Shown piece by piece: positions 36,201-46,632 of a DNA stretch of 64,000 bases (position 1 is the stretch's first letter; the number at the start of each line of letters is the position of its first letter). Source of the stretch: Lactobacillus sp. W8174 (lineage in GTDB: Bacteria; Bacillota; Bacilli; Lactobacillales; Lactobacillaceae); assembly GCF_016100975.1 (NCBI RefSeq), contig NZ_JACFRN010000004.1:124001-188000 (forward strand), in the 5' to 3' direction. Position numbers and translations under genes: made by a program. The notes under the pieces are model-generated. The model was not told the DNA's origin. It worked only from the letters and a program-made list of their open reading frames with translations, and ran no database searches.

Positions 36201-38154
36201 CAACAAAGAAAATCTTAAGCAAATTAAGCAATATGAAAAAGAAGCCGATAAATATAATGCCAGTCAGATTCAGGTCCTAGGCGGACTTGAAGCAGTTCGT
36301 AAACGTCCAGGAATGTATATTGGCTCAACTAGTTCTCAGGGATTGCACCATTTAGTATGGGAAATAATTGATAATGGTATCGATGAAAGTCTAGCCGGTT
36401 TTGCCAGTAAGATTGAAGTCACTATCAATGAAGATGGCAGTGTCACTGTTCAGGATGATGGACGCGGTATTCCGGTAGATATTGAAAAGAAAACTGGGCG
36501 GCCAGCTCTTGAAACTGTTTTTACTGTCCTGCATGCAGGCGGTAAATTTGGCGGTGGCGGCTACAAAGTATCCGGTGGCTTGCACGGCGTTGGTGCTTCT
36601 GTTGTCAATGCATTGTCAACAAAACTTGACGTTACAACAATGCGTGACGGTAAAAAGTATTTTATTGACTTTAGTCGTGGTCGCGTAGTTGATGAAATGA
36701 AAATGATTGGAAGCGTGCCCTTATCTGAACATGGTACCATAGTACACTTTTTCCCAGATCCAGATATTTTTACTGAAACTACTTCTTTTGATGATAAAAT
36801 TCTCAAAAATCGAATTCGTGAATTGGCTTTTTTAAACAAAGGCTTGAAATTAACCTTTACTGACAAGAGAAAAGATAGCGCAGAAACCGATGTTTACCAC
36901 TATGAAGGTGGCATTCAGGAATATGTGTCATTCTTAAACCGTGATACAGAGGTACTATTTGATGAGCCAATCTATGTCGAAGGTAACGACAACGATATTA
37001 ACGTTGAGGTATCTTTGCAATATACAAAAGGTTATAAAACAACGTTAATGACCTTTGCCAACAACATCCATACTTATGAAGGTGGAATGCATGAGGCAGG
37101 GTTCAAGACAGCCTTAACGCGGGTAGTTAATGATTATGCCCATAAGACTAAGTTGTTAAAAGATAATGATGACAACCTTTCCGGAGAAGATATTCGGGAA
37201 GGGATGACAGCTGTAGTTTCTGTCAAGCATCCTAACCCCCAATTTGAAGGTCAGACCAAGACTAAATTAGGCAATTCAGATGCTCGAACAGCCGTTGATC
37301 ACGCTTTTTCGGAAACCTTCAACCGTTTTTTAATGGAAAATCCGCAGGTTGGGCGCAAAATTGTTGAAAAGGCCCAATTAGCTGAACGTGCTCGGACAGC
37401 TGCCAAACGCGCCCGTGAAGTTACGCGTAAAAAGTCAGGACTGGAAATTGCCAATCTGCCTGGTAAGTTAGCTGACAACACAAGTAATGACCCCAGCATT
37501 TCTGAATTATTCATAGTTGAGGGTAATTCTGCCGGTGGTTCAGCTAAACAAGGACGTTCAAGATTAACTCAGGCAATTTTGCCAATTAGAGGTAAAATTT
37601 TGAACGTTGAAAAAGCTTCAATGGATCGTATTTTGGCTAACCAAGAAATTCGTTCACTTTTTACAGCTTTAGGTACCGGTTTTGGTGCGGACTTTGATGT
37701 TTCTAAGGCCCGTTATCATAAGTTAATCATTATGACAGATGCTGATGTCGATGGGGCTCATATTCGGACCTTGCTCTTAACCCTCTTTTATAATTACATG
37801 CGTCCGATGATTGAAAAAGGCTACGTTTATATTGCACGTCCGCCTCTATATCAAGTGCGCCAAGGCAAAGTCGTCAGATACTTAGATACCGACGAAGAAT
37901 TGCATGACTATTTAGGTAGTTTACAACCAAGTCCTAAGCCACTGGTACAGCGCTATAAGGGACTAGGTGAAATGGATCCGGAACAGCTATGGGATACAAC
38001 CATGAATCCTGAAAATAGAAGGCTTGACCGTGTCAGTCCGGAATACGCTAAAAATGCCGATGAGGTATTTGAATTGCTAATGGGTAATGAAGTAGGACCA
38101 CGGCGCAATTTTATTGAAACTAACGCTAAATACGTTGAAAACTTGGATGCATAG
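36190..38154 (+). CDS. gyrB: DNA gyrase subunit B
   Basis: ATPase subunit of DNA gyrase, 654 residues. It has the GHKL ATP-binding domain ([36 protein letters not shown]), the transducer domain, and the TOPRIM domain with [14 protein letters not shown] and DADVDGAHI. The end [13 protein letters not shown] is normal. It overlaps recF and is followed by gyrA after 9 nt, with an AGGAGG ribosome site between. Confidence 0.98.
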   Translation: MADNNKENLKQIKQYEKEADKYNASQIQVLGGLEAVRKRPGMYIGSTSSQGLHHLVWEIIDNGIDESLAGFASKIEVTINEDGSVTVQDDGRGIPVDIEKKTGRPALETVFTVLHAGGKFGGGGYKVSGGLHGVGASVVNALSTKLDVTTMRDGKKYFIDFSRGRVVDEMKMIGSVPLSEHGTIVHFFPDPDIFTETTSFDDKILKNRIRELAFLNKGLKLTFTDKRKDSAETDVYHYEGGIQEYVSFLNRDTEVLFDEPIYVEGNDNDINVEVSLQYTKGYKTTLMTFANNIHTYEGGMHEAGFKTALTRVVNDYAHKTKLLKDNDDNLSGEDIREGMTAVVSVKHPNPQFEGQTKTKLGNSDARTAVDHAFSETFNRFLMENPQVGRKIVEKAQLAERARTAAKRAREVTRKKSGLEIANLPGKLADNTSNDPSISELFIVEGNSAGGSAKQGRSRLTQAILPIRGKILNVEKASMDRILANQEIRSLFTALGTGFGADFDVSKARYHKLIIMTDADVDGAHIRTLLLTLFYNYMRPMIEKGYVYIARPPLYQVRQGKVVRYLDTDEELHDYLGSLQPSPKPLVQRYKGLGEMDPEQLWDTTMNPENRRLDRVSPEYAKNADEVFELLMGNEVGPRRNFIETNAKYVENLDA

Positions 38155-38163
38155 GAGGTTTAA

Positions 38164-40650
38164 ATGGATAACGACAATCAAGGTCAGGATCACAGAATAA
38201 GAAACGTTGATTTGACCAGCGTAATGAATAGTTCATTCTTGGATTATGCCATGTCTGTTATCGTAGCACGGGCTTTACCCGATGTACGTGATGGCTTGAA
38301 GCCGGTTCAGCGCCGGATTCTTTATGGTATGAGTGAACTAGGAGTTACACCAGATAAACCGTACAAAAAGTCAGCCAGAATCGTTGGGGAAGTCATGGGT
38401 AAGTTTCACCCCCATGGTGACTCTTCAATTTATTTAGCGATGGCCCATATGGCACAAGATTTTAGCTACCGCTATATGCTTGTCGACGGTCACGGCAACT
38501 TTGGTTCTGTTGATGGTGATGAGCCAGCCGCAATGCGTTATACTGAGGCGCGTATGAGCAAAATTGCGGTTGAAATGCTGCGCGATATCAATAAAAACAC
38601 TGTTGATTGGCAACGCAATTATGATGATTCTGAAAACGAACCAGTAGTTCTGCCGGCTAGAATACCAAATCTTTTGGTTAATGGTACTAGTGGTATTGCG
38701 GTTGGCATGACTACCAACATTCCACCGCACAATTTATCAGAAGTGATTAAGGGACTGCACATGCTAATGAACAATCCTGATGTCACTACTAAAGAACTAA
38801 TGAAGGCAATCCCGGGTCCAGATTTTCCTACAGGTGGTACTATCATGGGTCGCGGTGGCATTTATCGCGCCTATGAAACTGGTCGTGGCAATATTGTTGT
38901 TCGTGCCAACACTAGTATCGAAACTGAAAAAAGTGGTCGCGAAAGAATAGTTGTTTCTGAAATACCTTACTTAGTTAATAAGGCTGAATTGGTTAAGAAA
39001 ATTGCTGATTTAGCGCGGGCGAAAACAATTGATGGTATTACTGGTGTGCGGGATGAATCAGATCAAACGGGGATGAGAATCACTATTGATATCCGCCGTG
39101 ATGCCAGTGCCAGTGTAGTTTTAAATAATTTGTTTAAGCTGACCCAAATGCAGGCTAATTTTGGCATGAATATGGTAGCAATCGTCGATGGTGCACCGCA
39201 TTTTCTTAGCCTCAAGCAAATGTTGCAATACTACTTGGAACACCAAGAAGATGTTGTTACTCGCAGAACTAAGTTTGAACTGGAAAAGGCTGAAGCCCGG
39301 GCTCATATTCTTGAAGGCCTGCAAATTGCTCTTGATCATATTGACGAAATTGTCCATATCATTCGTCAAAGTCAATCAAGCGATATTGCAAAAGCTGCTT
39401 TAATCAGTCGCTTTGGTCTTGATGACAAGCAATCACAAGCTATCTTAGATATGCGGCTGGTACGATTAACCGGTCTTGAACGAGACAAGGTTGAGGCTGA
39501 ATATAAAGATTTACAAGCCAAGATCGCTGATTATAAAGATATTTTGGCAAAACCAGAGCGCATTAATGAAATCATTTATAATGAATTACTGGATATTCAA
39601 AAACGTTTTGGCGATGCTCGCCGGACTAAGATTGGTGCTAGCGAAGTTGTCTCAATTGAAGATGAAGATTTAATTGAAAAACAAGATGTTTTACTAACCT
39701 TAACCCATAGTGGCTACATTAAGCGGATGCCAATTAATGAATTTAAGACCCAAAATCGTGGTGGCAAAGGCATTAAAGGCATGGGCGTTAAAGATGGTGA
39801 CTTTATTGCCAACCTGATTTACTCAAGCACGCATGATATGTTGCTGTTTTTCACCAACAAAGGCAAGGTTTATTCTAAGAAAGCCTATGAAATTCCAGAA
39901 TTTGGACGTACCGCTAAAGGATTGCCAATAGTCAACTTGTTGCAACTGGAAAAGGGCGAAAAGATCCAGACAATTGTTAATATTCCTGAAGATGCCGATG
40001 ACCAGTACCTGTTCTTTATTACTAAGATGGGAACAGTCAAACGGACACATGTCAGTGAATTCGGCAATATTCGCAATAGCGGCCTAATTGCATTGACATT
40101 GCGCGATGGTGACGAGTTGAATAACGTTTTGGCTACAGATGGCAAGCAGGATATTTTAATCGGTACTCACTTAGGTTATGCAGTACGTTTTAATGAAAAA
40201 AATGTTAGATCAATGGGTCGAACTGCTGCCGGTGTTCGCGGTATTAATTTACGCGAAAATGACTATGTTGTTGGTTCTGGGGTCATTAAAAATAACGATG
40301 AAGTGTTAGTCATTTCTGAAAAAGGCTATGGTAAGAGAACTGCAGCTGCCGAATATCCGACAAAGGGTCGTGGCGGCAAAGGTATTAAAACCGCAAATAT
40401 TACCGAGAAAAATGGTCCGTTGTCAGGAGTAACAGTAATTGATGGCAGTCAGGATATTATGGTTATCACTGATGATGGCATCATGATTCGCTTTAAGACC
40501 AACGATGTCTCTCAAACAGGTCGCAGCACTCTCGGTGTGCGCCTGATTAAAGTTAATGACAATAATAAAGTTGCCAGTTTGGCAATTGTTCCTGCTGAAG
40601 AAGATCAGGAAGTAGCAGCTTCTGCAGAAACTGATGAAGAGCAAGATTAA
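38164..40650 (+). CDS. gyrA: DNA gyrase subunit A
   Basis: DNA cleavage and rejoining subunit of gyrase, 828 residues. The catalytic tyrosine is Tyr126 in [10 protein letters not shown], and the C-terminal domain has six beta-pinwheel blades with the GyrA box ([11 protein letters not shown]). The tail is acidic. In the quinolone-resistance region the sequence is [15 protein letters not shown]: the serine equivalent to E. coli Ser83 is kept (Ser87), but the residue equivalent to Asp87 is Leu91 (codon 38434-38436), where most bacteria have Asp or Glu. This residue helps bind the drug-anchoring water-metal bridge, so reduced quinolone sensitivity is plausible. Confidence 0.97.
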   Translation: MDNDNQGQDHRIRNVDLTSVMNSSFLDYAMSVIVARALPDVRDGLKPVQRRILYGMSELGVTPDKPYKKSARIVGEVMGKFHPHGDSSIYLAMAHMAQDFSYRYMLVDGHGNFGSVDGDEPAAMRYTEARMSKIAVEMLRDINKNTVDWQRNYDDSENEPVVLPARIPNLLVNGTSGIAVGMTTNIPPHNLSEVIKGLHMLMNNPDVTTKELMKAIPGPDFPTGGTIMGRGGIYRAYETGRGNIVVRANTSIETEKSGRERIVVSEIPYLVNKAELVKKIADLARAKTIDGITGVRDESDQTGMRITIDIRRDASASVVLNNLFKLTQMQANFGMNMVAIVDGAPHFLSLKQMLQYYLEHQEDVVTRRTKFELEKAEARAHILEGLQIALDHIDEIVHIIRQSQSSDIAKAALISRFGLDDKQSQAILDMRLVRLTGLERDKVEAEYKDLQAKIADYKDILAKPERINEIIYNELLDIQKRFGDARRTKIGASEVVSIEDEDLIEKQDVLLTLTHSGYIKRMPINEFKTQNRGGKGIKGMGVKDGDFIANLIYSSTHDMLLFFTNKGKVYSKKAYEIPEFGRTAKGLPIVNLLQLEKGEKIQTIVNIPEDADDQYLFFITKMGTVKRTHVSEFGNIRNSGLIALTLRDGDELNNVLATDGKQDILIGTHLGYAVRFNEKNVRSMGRTAAGVRGINLRENDYVVGSGVIKNNDEVLVISEKGYGKRTAAAEYPTKGRGGKGIKTANITEKNGPLSGVTVIDGSQDIMVITDDGIMIRFKTNDVSQTGRSTLGVRLIKVNDNNKVASLAIVPAEEDQEVAASAETDEEQD

Positions 40651-40743
40651 TTAATAAACAAAAATATTTAAAAAATTATCAGGTTATTTTACGTACTTAC
40701 TAGTAAGAAATAAAAATTTCTTATTGGATCACGTGAAGATAGT

Positions 40744-40772
40744 TTGGTAATTTTTTGTTTATGTGCTAGAAT
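40744..40772 (+). promoter_or_regulatory. Promoter of rpsF-ssb-rpsR operon
   Basis: TTGGTA and TAGAAT are spaced by exactly 17 bp, about 80 bp before rpsF. Confidence 0.6.
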
Positions 40773-40782
40773 TAGAAATTGC

Positions 40783-40824
40783 GAGTAATAAAATTACTCC
40801 TTGTTCTTGATTTTTAGCAAGAAC
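40783..40824 (+). promoter_or_regulatory. Two-hairpin leader of rpsF operon
   Basis: Two perfect 7-bp stems occur in the predicted leader: GAGTAAT/ATTACTC (loop 3) and GTTCTTG/CAAGAAC (loop 8). They could form an autoregulatory ribosomal-protein leader. I do not see the CCG loop typical of the S6:S18 motif. Confidence 0.35.
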
Positions 40825-40852
40825 CATTTAGTCCAGAAGGAGGTGCACTAGT

Positions 40853-41146
40853 ATGACAACTACTAAGTACGAAATAACTTATATTATCAAGCCTGACATT
40901 GACGAGGAATCAAAAAAGGCGTTAGTTGAAAACTATGATAAGGTTATTACCGATAACGGTGGTACGATGGTTGAGTCAAAAGACTGGGAAAAGCGTCATT
41001 TCGCATATGAAATTAATAAATATCGTGAGGGATTATATCACGTTATGACTTTCACTGCTGATAACGCTGATGCAGTTAACGAATTTGACCGTTTGTCCAA
41101 GATTGATACTGCTGTTTTACGCTCAATGACCGTTAAAGTTGGCTAA
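40853..41146 (+). CDS. rpsF: Small ribosomal subunit protein bS6
   Basis: A 97-residue ribosomal protein binding 16S rRNA with S18. It starts [20 protein letters not shown] and contains [20 protein letters not shown], the usual S6 core. AGGAGGTG precedes the ATG. First gene of the conserved rpsF-ssb-rpsR operon. Confidence 0.98.
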   Translation: MTTTKYEITYIIKPDIDEESKKALVENYDKVITDNGGTMVESKDWEKRHFAYEINKYREGLYHVMTFTADNADAVNEFDRLSKIDTAVLRSMTVKVG

Positions 41147-41200
41147 TTAATAACAAAAACTTTATCGTTTTCGTGATTTAGGAAAGGAAGGACCTGAAGT

Positions 41201-41722
41201 ATGATTAATCGAGTTGTACTTGTTGGCCGTTTAACACGTGATCCTGAATTGCGTACTACTGGGAGTGGAATCTCGGTTGCTACGTTTACTCTTGCTGTAG
41301 ATCGTCAATATACAAACGCTCAAGGTGAGAGAGGTGCAGATTTTATCAGTTGTGTCATTTGGCGCAAATCTGCAGAAAATTTCTGTAATTTTACGTCTAA
41401 AGGTTCACTTGTTGGTATAGATGGCCGAATTCAAACCAGAAGTTACGATAATAAAGACGGGCAAAGAGTATATGTAACTGAAGTTGTCGTTGACAACTTT
41501 GCATTACTTGAATCACGTAAAGATCGTGAAGCCCGTGGACAAAATGGTGGTTACACACCAAATAATAATGGCAATTTTGGCAATCAGAATACTAATAATA
41601 CCCCTAACATGGGAGCATCAAATCAGAATAATTCCGCTAATAATGGACCGGACAATACTCAGGATCCATTTGCAGGTTCAGGTGATACCATTGATATTTC
41701 TGATGATGATTTACCATTCTAA
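41201..41722 (+). CDS. ssb: Single-stranded DNA-binding protein
   Basis: Replicative SSB, 173 residues. The OB fold (about 1-105) starts [18 protein letters not shown]; a Gln/Asn/Gly-rich disordered linker follows, and the acidic protein-binding tip reads DISDDDLPF. It lies between rpsF and rpsR as in most Firmicutes. Confidence 0.98.
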   Translation: MINRVVLVGRLTRDPELRTTGSGISVATFTLAVDRQYTNAQGERGADFISCVIWRKSAENFCNFTSKGSLVGIDGRIQTRSYDNKDGQRVYVTEVVVDNFALLESRKDREARGQNGGYTPNNNGNFGNQNTNNTPNMGASNQNNSANNGPDNTQDPFAGSGDTIDISDDDLPF

Positions 41723-41744
41723 ATTAACAGAAAGGACCTAGGAT

Positions 41745-41987
41745 ATGGCTCAACAAAGAAGAGGCGGCGGCGCTCATCGTCGTCGTAAGGTTGACTACAT
41801 TGCTGCCAACCATATTGATTACGTTGACTACAAGGACGTTGATTTGTTGAAACGTTTTATCTCTGAAAGAGGTAAAATCTTACCACGTCGTGTCACTGGC
41901 ACTAGCGCTAAGAATCAACGTAAGGTAGCTAAGGCAATTGAAAGAGCTCGCATTATGGGCTTGTTGCCATTTGTTACTGAAGACTAA
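41745..41987 (+). CDS. rpsR: Small ribosomal subunit protein bS18
   Basis: An 80-residue basic ribosomal protein, starting [18 protein letters not shown] and ending with the conserved [18 protein letters not shown] segment. Last gene of the rpsF operon; a terminator follows 16 bases later. Confidence 0.98.
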   Translation: MAQQRRGGGAHRRRKVDYIAANHIDYVDYKDVDLLKRFISERGKILPRRVTGTSAKNQRKVAKAIERARIMGLLPFVTED

Positions 41988-42002
41988 GATAAAATTTAAA
42001 GT

Positions 42003-42043
42003 ACCCTTTAGATTGGACTATTTCCTATCTGAAGGGTTTTATT
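42003..42043 (+). terminator. Terminator of rpsF-ssb-rpsR operon
   Basis: ACCCTTTAGAT and ATCTGAAGGGT form a stem with one mismatch, followed by TTTATT. Confidence 0.7.
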
Positions 42044-42454
42044 ATGCTTAAAGCTGTTTATTTGCATGTAATGACTTGTTTGACCATGAATATCTTACAA
42101 TTTATGCTTATTGTCTTTAATTAGTAATAGTATAAAATAATTATGTCTTTAAAGGGCGTAAGACTTAAAATAGCAATAGATGAGTAGATATTTTAAATAA
42201 AGTCATCTTTAATGCATTTACTCGTTTTTATGTTAATTTAATCAACATAAAGATAAAATTTATAAATATTGTGTGGTCTTAGACTAAAAAATATAAATAA
42301 TATAATAGAAAAACGGAATAGTACAGTTTTCATACCCAAAAATTTTGTTATTTCCTAGTTTATAGCAATAGACTCGTAAGTTTTATTAATCTAAGATAAA
42401 TTTTTGTTTTATGAATTAATAGATTTGCCGTTTTTTAGATTGAGAGTTTGAATT
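42044..42454. other. Gene-free AT-rich stretch before GntR regulator
   Basis: No open frame with a ribosome site is visible on either strand. It contains an inverted repeat TATGTT/AACATA (42229-42249) and an isolated TATAAT at 42301-42306 without a clear -35. It presumably holds the promoter of the GntR gene. Confidence 0.5.
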
Positions 42455-43171
42455 ATGATGGAAAATAAAGCAAGAACCAAGTACCAAAAGGTAATGCTAG
42501 ATTTACGCGAAAAAATTCTTACAGGTACATATCCGATTGATACAAAATTACCAACTGAAGAAGAATTAAAAAAGATTTATGGAGTAAGTCGAATTACTGT
42601 ACGTGAAGCCGTTAATGGACTGGTTTCGGATGGGATTGTAGAAAAGGTTCAAGGAAAAGGGAGCTTCGTTCGAGAATTACATCATGTCAAACGTTTATTA
42701 AAAAGCAATTCTATTGAAAGTTTTTCAAAAACCGCGATCAAAAATGGCTTTAAGCCAAAGATGGAAGTCTTAAAACTGGAAAAAATTAAAACTGATGCAA
42801 AATTAAGAGAAGGTTTAAAATGTAGCAATGACTATGCAATTCATTCTCTTAGAGTTTGTTATTTAGACAATGATCCAACGGTTATAGAAAGTAATTACTA
42901 CCCACTTCCAAGATTTGCAGGATTAACAAATTATGATTTAAGTAGCTCATTATATCAAATATTAAAAGAACATTATGGCATAGACAACTTGAAAGATTCG
43001 GAAAGTATTCTACGTGTTGTTCTAGCTGATAAAGAGCAAGCAAGATTATTGAATCGCTCTGTGGGATTTCCATTATTTTATTTACGAAATCAAGTTTTTG
43101 ACAACAATAAAAAGGTAATTCAATTTGGTACAGAGTTTATAGCAACCGATCGCTATGAATTCATGATTTAA
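42455..43171 (+). CDS. GntR-family regulator (HutC/UTRA subfamily)
   Basis: A 238-residue repressor or activator. The N-terminal GntR winged helix (about 8-75) includes YGVSRITVREAVNGLVSDGIV in the recognition helix region, and the C-terminal UTRA domain (about 95-230) binds a sugar-phosphate-like effector. The gene has its own terminator and lies just upstream of the FrlB-like/mannose-PTS operon on the same strand. A palindrome in front of that operon is the likely target. The ribosome site (GAGAG) is weak. Confidence 0.88.
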   Translation: MMENKARTKYQKVMLDLREKILTGTYPIDTKLPTEEELKKIYGVSRITVREAVNGLVSDGIVEKVQGKGSFVRELHHVKRLLKSNSIESFSKTAIKNGFKPKMEVLKLEKIKTDAKLREGLKCSNDYAIHSLRVCYLDNDPTVIESNYYPLPRFAGLTNYDLSSSLYQILKEHYGIDNLKDSESILRVVLADKEQARLLNRSVGFPLFYLRNQVFDNNKKVIQFGTEFIATDRYEFMI

Positions 43172-43196
43172 GTTATTTACAGTGTAAAAAATAATA

Positions 43197-43231
43197 AGCT
43201 AAAGGTCTTTTTGGTCTTTAGCTAATTTTTT
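43197..43231 (+). terminator. Terminator of GntR gene
   Basis: AGCTAAAG and CTTTAGCT form an 8-bp stem, extended by inner GTC bases, followed by a T-run. Confidence 0.75.
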
Positions 43232-43324
43232 GATAGAAAGCAGTCATAGATGCCAAAAAGCTTCTGTACTGCTTTTTTAATTTAATGATTAATCTGTAAT
43301 TCTCAAAATTATACCCAAAAGTCG

Positions 43325-43354
43325 TTGACAATTTCTTATGAAAGCGTGTACAAT
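43325..43354 (+). promoter_or_regulatory. Promoter of mannose-type PTS operon with overlapping cre site
   Basis: A perfect TTGACA (43325-43330) and TACAAT (43349-43354) are spaced 18 bp. A CcpA-like site TGAAAGCGTGTACA (43339-43352, one mismatch) overlaps the -10, so catabolite repression is expected. Confidence 0.7.
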
Positions 43355-43368
43355 CTAATTGTAAAATA

Positions 43369-43390
43369 TATAACGACATATGATGTTATA
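43369..43390 (+). promoter_or_regulatory. Palindromic operator candidate for the GntR regulator
   Basis: A 22-bp imperfect palindrome with outer arms TATAAC/GTTATA and inner CATATG lies just downstream of the promoter and 14 bp before the first start codon. Position and symmetry suit a dimeric GntR/UTRA repressor. Confidence 0.5.
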
Positions 43391-43404
43391 AATATGGAGG
43401 AAAA

Positions 43405-44373
43405 ATGGATAATAAAACAATTGTAAAAAATGTTGTAAAGCACAATGACGGCAAAATAAGTAATGTTTATTTCACTGCTTGTGGCGGCTCTTTAGTAGAT
43501 ATGTATCCAGCATATTATTTCTTAAAATCTGAAGCAGAAAACCTATCAACTGGGTGGTACACAGCAAATGAATTTGTACATGTTACTCCTAAAAAGATAG
43601 GAGCACAATCCGTTGTTTTTGTTTGCTCACATAGTGGTAATACTCCTGAATCTGTGAAAGCAGCTAAAGTAGCCCAAGAAAAGGGCGCAATTACAATTGG
43701 ATTAACTTTTAACCCAAAGGCGGAATTATTAAAATACTCGGATGAAAAAATAATTTACGAATGGGGCGATGAAAATGAAGTTGTCAAAAACCCGATGGCA
43801 ATAGTGCTTGATATTACTTCTCAAATTTTGGGTCAATTAGAGGGGTACGACAAGTTGGCTGAATTTGCGGATGGCTTTAAAAAGATCGATACAATTGTTA
43901 CTAATGCCTTAGCTCAGGTACAGGATCGTACCAAGAGATTCGCTGATAAGTATCAACATGAACCAATGTTTTATATTCTGGGCAGTGGTGCTTCTTTTGG
44001 TCATACATATGGCTTTGCTATTTGCAGTTTAATGGAAATGCAGTGGCTTGATGCAGCTCCTATTCACTCCGGTGAATACTTCCATGGTCCTTTTGAAGTG
44101 ACCGATAAAGATAAACCATACATTGTAATGGAAAGTATTGGTAGAACGCGCCCATTGGATGAAAGAGCGATCAAGTTCCTAAAGAAGTATGCTGAGAAAA
44201 TAGAAATAGTTGATGCTAAGGAATTAGGATTAGACCTAATTGACAGCAGTGTTGCTGAATACTTTAACCCAATTTTATTCTACTCAGTATTATGTGAATA
44301 CCGCGCAAAACTTGCAGATATACGTAATCACTCTTTAGAAGTAAGAAGATATATGGGAAAAGTTGAATATTAA
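43405..44373 (+). CDS. SIS-domain deglycase, FrlB/GfrF-like (fructoselysine/glucoselysine 6-phosphate)
   Basis: A 322-residue two-SIS-domain protein resembling fructoselysine-6-phosphate deglycase. Motifs include TACGGSLVDMYPAYYFLKSE, SHSGNTPESVKAAKVA and, in the second half, GSGASFGHTYGFAICSLMEMQW followed by HSGEYFHGPFE, the catalytic E-x-x-HGP segment. Such enzymes split phosphorylated Amadori products into glucose 6-phosphate and the amino acid. It heads an operon with a complete mannose-family PTS, the arrangement of gfr-type systems for glucoselysine/fructoselysine. GGAGG lies 5 nt before the ATG. The exact substrate is inferred, not shown. Confidence 0.78.
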   Translation: MDNKTIVKNVVKHNDGKISNVYFTACGGSLVDMYPAYYFLKSEAENLSTGWYTANEFVHVTPKKIGAQSVVFVCSHSGNTPESVKAAKVAQEKGAITIGLTFNPKAELLKYSDEKIIYEWGDENEVVKNPMAIVLDITSQILGQLEGYDKLAEFADGFKKIDTIVTNALAQVQDRTKRFADKYQHEPMFYILGSGASFGHTYGFAICSLMEMQWLDAAPIHSGEYFHGPFEVTDKDKPYIVMESIGRTRPLDERAIKFLKKYAEKIEIVDAKELGLDLIDSSVAEYFNPILFYSVLCEYRAKLADIRNHSLEVRRYMGKVEY

Positions 44374-44524
44374 AATTAAACTGAAACGATCGCTTTAAAA
44401 CTAATATTAATTAACTGCTTAATGATGGGCCAAAATAGTGATACTTTTTCTAAATTAATTCAAAAATCAGCTTAGCGACCGCTATATATGAAAGTTACTA
44501 GTAAGAAAGGAGTAACTGAAAATT

Positions 44525-45010
44525 ATGATAAAACTTTTTCGAGTAGATCACCGACTGCTTCATGGTCAGGTAGCAGTCTCATGGTATGGGGCAGTGGGTG
44601 CTGACTGTATCCTGATTGCTAATGATGATGTACCAAAAGATCCTATTAGAAAAGCATCAATTAAAATGGCAAAGCCTTCTGGAAGTAAGTTGGTAATGCA
44701 AAGTATTGACCGCAGCATCGAATCTTTGAATAGTGGAATAACAGATAAGTACCGTTTGATGATTATAGTTGAAAGCATTAATGATGCATACAGAATCATA
44801 AGCAAAATGAATAATAAGCCAAAGATTCTTAATTTAGGCGGTACTAAAGAAACAAGCGAAACTAAAATTTTAGCACCTTCTGTTAATACAAGCTCAAAGG
44901 ATGAAAAGCAGCTAAAAGAATTAATTGAGCAAGGCGTTAAAGTTGAAGTACAGCAAGTCTCAACATCGTCGATAAAAGTAGTTAAAGAAACTGATCTTTC
45001 TGCAGAATAG
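44525..45010 (+). CDS. PTS mannose/fructose/sorbose-family component IIB
   Basis: A 161-residue phosphocarrier with the active-site histidine in DHRLLHGQV (His14 or so). It passes phosphate from IIA to the sugar at IIC-IID. A 150-bp leader separates it from the deglycase gene and contains an inverted repeat AGTTACT/AGTAACT (44493-44517) around its ribosome site, which may tune translation. The IIC gene follows after 10 nt. Confidence 0.88.
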   Translation: MIKLFRVDHRLLHGQVAVSWYGAVGADCILIANDDVPKDPIRKASIKMAKPSGSKLVMQSIDRSIESLNSGITDKYRLMIIVESINDAYRIISKMNNKPKILNLGGTKETSETKILAPSVNTSSKDEKQLKELIEQGVKVEVQQVSTSSIKVVKETDLSAE

Positions 45011-45020
45011 AGGATAAAAA

Positions 45021-45809
45021 ATGCTTATAAAAACACTATTAATTGGCTTAGTGGCTTTAGTTGGGTATAGTGAATACTTTTTAACCGGAGCATCAATGAT
45101 TTTTAGACCAATTGCTTTGGCACCACTAGTCGGCATTGTTTTAGGCAATATACCTGAAGCAATTAAAGTTGGGGCAGCGATGGAACTAGCATACATTGGT
45201 GTTGTTGAAGTTGGAATCTCTACCCCTCAAGATATGGTATCTGCATCAGTTTTGGGAACTACTTTTGCATTATCAACTGGAAAAGGGATTTCCGCAGCTT
45301 TAACGTTTGGACTGCCTTTGTCTATGCTGGTACTGATTGTTCAGAACGTTATGTACATTTTTGTAGCACCGTTATATGTTAACAAAATGGATGAATATGC
45401 CAAAAAAGCTGAAGACCGCAAATTAAGTTTAATGGCTTTTTGGGGTGGTACTGCTGTTAATTTCTTACCATCAGTATTGTTTATCATGCTAGCCTATTAC
45501 TTCGGAACAGGCTTTTCTAAGCAAATAATAAGCGTCATTCCTCAATTTGTTCAAGATGGACTAGTTGTTGCTAGTGGCTTGTTACCTGCCTTTGGGTTTG
45601 CCTTGTTAATTCAGCAGATGCTGCGCAAGGATATCGTTCCATACATGATTCTCGGCTTTGCATTGACTGCCTACCTGAAAATTCCAATTATAGGAATAGC
45701 AATCTTTGGCTTGGTTATTGTAATGATTTTGTACTATAACGAGAAAAAATTAAAACAACAAATGGATTTGATTGGAAAAGGAGCTACAGACGATGATGAA
45801 AGTTTCTAA
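45021..45809 (+). CDS. PTS mannose/fructose/sorbose-family component IIC
   Basis: Membrane component of 262 residues and about seven helices, of the ManY/SorA family. Landmarks are TGASMIFRPIALAPLVGIVLGN near the N-terminus and GAAMELAYIGVVEVG, the substrate-contact region. The IID gene starts within its last codons (17-bp overlap), so IIC and IID are coupled. Confidence 0.88.
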   Translation: MLIKTLLIGLVALVGYSEYFLTGASMIFRPIALAPLVGIVLGNIPEAIKVGAAMELAYIGVVEVGISTPQDMVSASVLGTTFALSTGKGISAALTFGLPLSMLVLIVQNVMYIFVAPLYVNKMDEYAKKAEDRKLSLMAFWGGTAVNFLPSVLFIMLAYYFGTGFSKQIISVIPQFVQDGLVVASGLLPAFGFALLIQQMLRKDIVPYMILGFALTAYLKIPIIGIAIFGLVIVMILYYNEKKLKQQMDLIGKGATDDDESF

Positions 45810-46614
45810 TAATGAGATGCGCAAGGCTCTGTGGTCAACGTTTTGGCGATCATTTGCAGCTAATGCTCCTTGGGAATTGACGCGCCAAGAAGCTACTGGA
45901 TATGCTTTTAGCATGGTTCCATCATTACGGGTAATTTATAAAGATGATAAGAATGGTAAAGCCCAGGCTTTACAAAGGCATATGCAATTTTTTAACATTA
46001 CTAATGTGTTGCTACCCTTAGTTCTTGGAACGTCCATTGCTATGGAGGAAGAAAATAAAGCCAATCCTGACTTTGATCCGGCTATTATTAACAACGTCAA
46101 AGTAAGTCTTATGGGACCTTTGTCTGCAATTGGAGACTCAATGTTTTTGACGACCTGGAGAGTCATTTGTATGGGTATTTCTCTAGCTCTTTGTCAAGCC
46201 GGTAATATTTTAGGTCCGATTCTATTTATGGCTTCCTACAATGTTGTGACAATCGCAGTAAGATGGTTTGGTCTGAAAATTGGGTATGAACAAGGTACCA
46301 AATTTATTCAAAGAGTGAGCGATTCTAACATAATTCAAAGTATTTCTAATAAAGCATCAATTTTGGGAATGATGGTCGTAGGTGCCATGATTCCAAGTTA
46401 TGTGGTTGTTAATTCTCCGATTAAAATCGGCACTGGTAAATCGGCAGTTTCTTTAGTTAGTACTTTAAACCAAATCGTGCCTTCAATGTTGCCTTTAGCA
46501 GCTACTCTGATTGTTTTATGGATGATTAGAAAGAAATGGAAAGTTTCCTGGATTTTGGTTACTATCGTTGCTTTCAGTATCATTGGCACATGGTTACATA
46601 TTTTATCAGCATAA
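45793..46614 (+). CDS. PTS mannose/fructose/sorbose-family component IID
   Basis: Second membrane subunit of the mannose-type permease, 273 residues from the ATG that follows AAGGAG by 9 nt (a frame extends seven codons upstream in the IIC gene). Family signatures are WRSFAANAPWELTRQEATGYAFSMVP at the start and GPLSAIGDSMF. The C-terminal helix bundle is complete. It pairs with IIC to form the channel. Confidence 0.88.
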   Translation: MMKVSNNEMRKALWSTFWRSFAANAPWELTRQEATGYAFSMVPSLRVIYKDDKNGKAQALQRHMQFFNITNVLLPLVLGTSIAMEEENKANPDFDPAIINNVKVSLMGPLSAIGDSMFLTTWRVICMGISLALCQAGNILGPILFMASYNVVTIAVRWFGLKIGYEQGTKFIQRVSDSNIIQSISNKASILGMMVVGAMIPSYVVVNSPIKIGTGKSAVSLVSTLNQIVPSMLPLAATLIVLWMIRKKWKVSWILVTIVAFSIIGTWLHILSA

Positions 46615-46632
46615 TTGAAATTGGAGGCTAAT

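Noticed and set aside
40783-40824. Canonical S6:S18 ribosomal leader
   Set aside because: Two hairpins exist, but the characteristic CCG-containing loop is missing.
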